NCBI GenBank assembly: GCA_019894735.1
Contig: JAGXOB010000010.1
Span: 1-17,599, forward strand
DNA: 17,599 bases
Reading direction: 5' to 3'
DNA from: Promethearchaeota archaeon
GTDB taxonomy: Archaea; Asgardarchaeota; Lokiarchaeia; Sigynarchaeales; SOKP01
Made by a program: the position numbers and the translations under genes. This document shows, piece by piece, positions 14,454 to 17,599 of this stretch. Within the stretch, counting starts at the first letter, position 1. Each line of letters begins with the position of its first letter. The notes beneath the pieces are model-generated. The model saw only the letters and a program-made list of their open reading frames with translations, searched no databases and was not told the origin of the DNA.

Positions 14454-15749
14454 TTAACTTAAAATTAATGTATAAAGCATTGTATATCCCAAAATAATAA
14501 AAAAGTGAATCATTGCGAAAAGAGCACCGTTTTTTAGTAAACGTCTGTAATCCAAATTCTCCACTTTATATTTTTTTGCTAAAGTTAGAGTGAGAAGATC
14601 GCATGCAGAACCTTGTGGTAAAAAATTACCCGCCATATTAACACCACTTATGAAAGCAATGATTATCGGGTTAGGAAAGAAACCTTTTCCTATGAATGTT
14701 GAAAAAATCGGGAGAAGAATAATGGTAACGGGTGTACCGGCAAGAAAAGCAGACATGAAAGAAGAAATAACTAATGTTATCAATACTGCTAGATAAATGT
14801 TATCGTTTAACAAATTTACCAAACTTGACGAAATTAACTCTGAAAAACCAAAATATGATAAGGAGTTCGAAAGGATGAACAAGATTGCAAAAACGATAAT
14901 AATTTTCCACACGATCTCGTTTTTGATTTCTGAGAAACTAATATCCTTATACTGAATTAGGAGAAGAATAGCTGCAGCTACAATTGAAACAAGTGCAGGG
15001 TCAAACCCTAAGACCATAAACACGAAAGTTGCAAGAACAACGATTACTGTCGTTATAAAATATGTTTTACTACGGATAACGATACTAGGATCAAGCATTG
15101 ATATCAGAATCTTCTTGTTTTTTTCAGTTGGCTTTTCTTCTTTTTTTAATATGAATCGATCTATCAAGAAAACTGTGGATAATAGCGAAATTAAAAATAA
15201 TATTCCCATATTGGAAAGGTATTCCATAAAACCCCACCCAAATTCCTCACCGATTATTAAATTTTTTAAACTTGAGATAGGCGTGAGGATTGCACCGATG
15301 TTTATAGTAATGGTCATCCCCATCATGTAGGTACCTGCAGGGATTTCTAAAGCTCGGCATGTTCTATAAATCAATGGAACTAAAATCAAAGAGAGGGTTA
15401 AATCCTCAATAAAAGCAACTAAAGTGCCTGTAAATAAACATATAAGATAGAAAAACACACGATTATCTCCTTTCGTGATATGAATCAATTTAATCGCGAG
15501 ATATTCCAAGACCCGGTTATGAGTTGCAAAATGGATTACTATCTGCATGGCAAAAATGAAAATTAACGTGTTAAAATTGATAAATCCGAGAATCTCCCCC
15601 TCTCCAACATTACCAAAAGTGAGCATTGAAACAACTGCGATAGCCCCTATGATTAAAGCAATAGGGAAGTAATCCACTTTATTTTGAGAAAAAAAAACCA
15701 TTAAAATCGCAAATAAAACCAAAATAAAAATTATTGCTGGAAGGTTCAT
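14454..15749 (-). CDS. ArsB/NhaD-type membrane ion transporter
   Basis: This 431-residue integral membrane protein has about eleven or twelve hydrophobic segments and fits the ion transporter (IT) superfamily that includes ArsB, NhaD and citrate transporters. Two pseudo-repeats are suggested: GTLVAFIEDLTLSLILVPL (108-126) with NIGAILTPISS (150-160), and MSAFLAGTPVTIILLPI (332-348) with NMAGNFLPQGSA (371-382). In ArsB/NhaD relatives these hairpins usually read like SAFLDN-x-T and GG-x-x-TP-G. Here the first has E115-D116 where Asp-Asn is expected, and the second has A-G, so the coupling ion and substrate may differ; that comparison is from memory. A charged cytoplasmic linker lies near 200-215. 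The substrate is unknown: arsenite, Na+/H+ or a carboxylate are all possible. It lies between Rpo3 and eL18, with gaps of 130 and 169 bases, so it is probably not part of their transcript. Confidence 0.85.
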   Translation of the reverse strand: MNLPAIIFILVLFAILMVFFSQNKVDYFPIALIIGAIAVVSMLTFGNVGEGEILGFINFNTLIFIFAMQIVIHFATHNRVLEYLAIKLIHITKGDNRVFFYLICLFTGTLVAFIEDLTLSLILVPLIYRTCRALEIPAGTYMMGMTITINIGAILTPISSLKNLIIGEEFGWGFMEYLSNMGILFLISLLSTVFLIDRFILKKEEKPTEKNKKILISMLDPSIVIRSKTYFITTVIVVLATFVFMVLGFDPALVSIVAAAILLLIQYKDISFSEIKNEIVWKIIIVFAILFILSNSLSYFGFSELISSSLVNLLNDNIYLAVLITLVISSFMSAFLAGTPVTIILLPIFSTFIGKGFFPNPIIIAFISGVNMAGNFLPQGSACDLLTLTLAKKYKVENLDYRRLLKNGALFAMIHFFIILGYTMLYTLILS

Positions 15750-15754
15750 TCAAT

Positions 15755-15791
15755 TAAGTGAAATGGTTTTTATTTTAAAAAATATCACTTA
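15755..15791. promoter_or_regulatory. Inverted repeat flanking the transporter's TATA region
   Basis: TAAGTGA (15755-15761) and its exact complement TCACTTA (15785-15791) are separated by 23 bases. Between them, on the minus strand, lies a TATA-like TTTAAAATAAA. The half-sites begin only six bases upstream of the transporter's ATG at 15749. Bound repressor halves on both sides of the TATA box would block initiation. This is a candidate operator, unproven. Confidence 0.4.
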
Positions 15792-15879
15792 TTTTTAAAA
15801 TTAAAAATTCTCCTTTAGGATTAGCTTTTTGCTGATGTTAACCTTTGATATTGTAATAGAGTGCTAAGAGTTTGAACGA

Positions 15880-16719
15880 TTATGATTCTATATCCAGTTC
15901 TTCTAAATTTGTAATAAATTCATCAATTTTCTCATTAAATATTCTGAAAAGGTGACTAATTAGAACATTGTATTCTAAGACACCATCGCTTTCTATTGAA
16001 AGAATGTATACATCTTCTTTTTGACTAACTTTAATTTTTCCCTCTGAATTATTCTCACAAGACATACACAAAGTGCAATATTTCCAATAATCCTCTTTTA
16101 GTTTTAAAGAATCATTGTTTGTTAATTTAAAAAGCTTTTCAGGACACATCTTAACTATTAAACTGTTTACTTCCAGATTTTTAGAGGATTTGTCATCAAT
16201 TTCAACTATGGGATAATGTCTATAAGCTACATTTGAAACTGCTTGCCATTTTGCATGATCTTTAGCTAGTCCTAAGATCGCATAGGCTTCGATAATTACC
16301 TTGTCATTCTTATCGATCTTAACGATCGGGATGTTAGGATCAACGGGAATTATCTTTGGATCATTAGATTTTAAATCACCAGAGAATATCTCTAAGGAAG
16401 TATTAGAATTATTAGTAATTTCGCAAGTCAAAGAAACTTGGCATAAAGGGCACCCAAATCCACCACAATCGCATTCTCGTGGTAATTTGTATACTTCTAA
16501 ATCTGTTTTGAGAGGAATGAGTCCAAGTCTATGAGAAATAATTTCGTCATATAACGGAGAATCATTCTTTAAAATAATAACTTCGTCTATTGCCATGACT
16601 GGTATCTCTGTAAGAATAATTCGTCTCAGAGCGTTTATCATTTCAATTGAGATACCTTCAATTACTAAAACTAAATTAAGATCAGTTTGGGTAAGAATAT
16701 CAAGTTTTAAGGGAATCAT
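15880..16719 (-). CDS. rpoD: DNA-directed RNA polymerase subunit D (Rpo3)
   Basis: Rpo3 (archaeal RpoD, the homologue of eukaryotic Rpb3 and bacterial alpha) pairs with Rpo11 to start RNA polymerase assembly. The 279-residue protein has INALRRIILTEIPVMAIDEV near the N-terminus, the core dimerisation motif, followed by the HRLGLIPL segment. A loop with C83, C85, C90 and C93 (ECDCGGFGCPLC) looks like the zinc loop of Rpb3. Further on, C192 in CPEKLF and C215, C218, C221 in CTLCMSC form the four-cysteine Fe-S motif of the archaeal insertion domain, consistent with one cluster. I chose ATG 16719; TTG 16731 would add four residues. A TTTAAATA box lies about 115 bases upstream. In most archaea uS11 precedes and eL18 follows; here an ABC permease precedes and a transporter follows. 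Confidence 0.95.
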   Translation of the reverse strand: MIPLKLDILTQTDLNLVLVIEGISIEMINALRRIILTEIPVMAIDEVIILKNDSPLYDEIISHRLGLIPLKTDLEVYKLPRECDCGGFGCPLCQVSLTCEITNNSNTSLEIFSGDLKSNDPKIIPVDPNIPIVKIDKNDKVIIEAYAILGLAKDHAKWQAVSNVAYRHYPIVEIDDKSSKNLEVNSLIVKMCPEKLFKLTNNDSLKLKEDYWKYCTLCMSCENNSEGKIKVSQKEDVYILSIESDGVLEYNVLISHLFRIFNEKIDEFITNLEELDIES

Positions 16720-16833
16720 AGTCTTTGACAACTTTTATAATAGTAAATAGTGTATTAGATACTGGTAGAAATATGTAATTTAAGATAAATTTTACTGTTT
16801 GGATTAAAAAAAGCTTTGGTGTTGAACCATTGA

Positions 16834-16841
16834 TATTTAAA
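16834..16841 (-). promoter_or_regulatory. Candidate TATA box of rpo3
   Basis: On the minus strand TTTAAATA exactly matches the archaeal TATA core. It would start transcription near 16810, giving a leader of about 90 bases before ATG 16719. A second weaker candidate lies near 16783. The poly-T tract between this box and the permease stop (about 16870-16876) may help end the permease transcript. Confidence 0.35.
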
Positions 16842-16881
16842 AATCCAAGTATGCATAATTAATTATAATAAGAAAAAATTA

Positions 16882-17599
16882 TTATCTCGAGATATCTCGC
16901 TTTTTAAAGAGGAAATATCCTAAAATAATTAACCCAATAGCTATAGAGAGCAGAAGTATTAAGGATCCTAATGGTGAATAAAAATCATTGCGAGTAAAAG
17001 CGGTCTCCCATGTGTCAGGATCAAATTCTTGAGTATACAACCCAAACATGTAAAGGAAATACATCATGTTCTCAGAAATCCCCCCTGAAATGATATCCAT
17101 AACTCCTATATACGCATTAAACAGGTGATAACCTAAATCAATATGGAACAATTGAAATTGGACGTATATTGGAACTTCGCTATCATCCAGGTACATATAC
17201 ATAAATAGTGGTCGAAAAGTCATTAATACAAAAAAAGTAATGATAATAATCAATAAAGGTATTAATATTGCATTTCGCGTCTTTTTAAATAAACAGGAAA
17301 AACTAAATGCCACGCTCTGGAAGAAGAATTGAACGATTAGAGAAAAGAGTAGATTTATAACGAAGAATTCTGCTACACCCTCAAAGGGATATTTCAATGG
17401 AGCGATTAATGTTATTAGAGATAAAGATGCTATGTTTATTAAAAAACCGAAACAGGTAAGAGCTAGATATTTTGTGATCAAAATTCCTCCTCTTGAAATT
17501 GGCTTACTGATGAGCGTTAACATTGTTCCAGATTTCAACTCTTCTGCAATAAGGGGAGCACCAACAACAGTAAGTATAATTGGAAACATTATACAGTAC
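16882..17599 (-). CDS. ABC-2 type transporter permease (partial)
   Basis: This is the C-terminal part of an ABC exporter membrane subunit; the frame stays open to the right edge, so the start lies outside. The visible 238 residues begin inside the motif area ...LIAEELKSGTMLTLISKPIS RGG ILITKYLA, the E-x-x-x-G-T-x-x-x-L-x-x-P-I-x-R signature of ABC-2 permeases (the coupling-helix region). About six hydrophobic helices follow, with a larger extracellular loop between the last two (TQEFDPDTWETAFTRND), and the protein ends in a basic KKRDISR tail. It would work with an ATP-binding subunit, probably encoded just beyond the edge. The substrate is unknown. The next gene, rpo3, is separated by 162 bases and probably transcribed separately. 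Confidence 0.85.
   Translation of the reverse strand, partial: YCIMFPIILTVVGAPLIAEELKSGTMLTLISKPISRGGILITKYLALTCFGFLINIASLSLITLIAPLKYPFEGVAEFFVINLLFSLIVQFFFQSVAFSFSCLFKKTRNAILIPLLIIIITFFVLMTFRPLFMYMYLDDSEVPIYVQFQLFHIDLGYHLFNAYIGVMDIISGGISENMMYFLYMFGLYTQEFDPDTWETAFTRNDFYSPLGSLILLLSIAIGLIILGYFLFKKRDISR

Noticed and set aside
14454..15749. Arsenic resistance operon
   Set aside because: No arsR, arsA, arsC or arsM neighbour, and the ion-site motifs differ from typical ArsB.
1..17599. CRISPR array, insertion sequence, integrase or other mobile element
   Set aside because: No regularly spaced repeats, transposase-like or integrase-like reading frame, or terminal inverted repeats were seen.

Overview
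The window reads as chromosomal DNA from an AT-rich archaeon. The archaeal markers are an RNA polymerase subunit D (Rpo3) with a zinc loop and an Fe-S motif, the neighbouring ribosomal proteins eL18, uL13 and uS9, and a Clp1/Grc3-type polynucleotide kinase. Upstream regions contain TATA-like boxes. A eukaryote-like PPP-family phosphatase, the base composition and the loose gene spacing are compatible with an Asgard archaeon (Promethearchaeota, Lokiarchaeia-like). That placement is inference only; no phylogeny was done.

Layout. Positions 1-561 (-) hold the 5' part of a PPP-family Ser/Thr phosphatase running off the left edge. It is divergent from an orphan TaqI/Eco57I-like N6-adenine DNA methyltransferase (719-2704, +). 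Three plus-strand genes follow: a very acidic small protein ending in a Cys/His cluster (2941-3258), a membrane-anchored alpha/beta hydrolase (3340-4341) and a 61-residue zinc-finger-like protein (4425-4610). Next on the minus strand are an ATP-grasp protein that looks circularly permuted (4641-6089), a Grc3/Clp1 polynucleotide kinase with a shortened Walker A loop (6159-7364) and an FmdE-like protein (7486-8013). A Mut7-C RNase (8098-8589, +) is divergent from FmdE and overlaps tail-to-tail with a small helical protein (8583-8822, -).

From 8899 to 12991 lies a shikimate-pathway block: a Gfo/Idh/MocA oxidoreductase directly downstream of chorismate synthase aroC (both -), divergent from EPSP synthase aroA (+). 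These two enzymes catalyse the last two steps to chorismate. From 13009 to 16719 comes a minus-strand information-processing block, Rpo3 > ArsB/NhaD-like transporter > eL18 > uL13 > uS9. The transporter breaks the usual archaeal Rpo3-eL18 adjacency, and the customary flanking genes (uS11 upstream, rpoN/rpoK downstream) are absent. The right edge holds a partial ABC-2 type permease (-).

No gene-free stretch exceeds 300 bases; the longest are 2705-2940 and 11448-11665. I saw no tRNA, rRNA, CRISPR array, insertion sequence or integrase. No single obvious new system stands out. The best leads are the acidic Cys/His protein, the lone permuted ATP-grasp enzyme, the unusual Walker A of the RNA kinase, the orphan methyltransferase and the transporter inside the Rpo3/ribosomal cluster.
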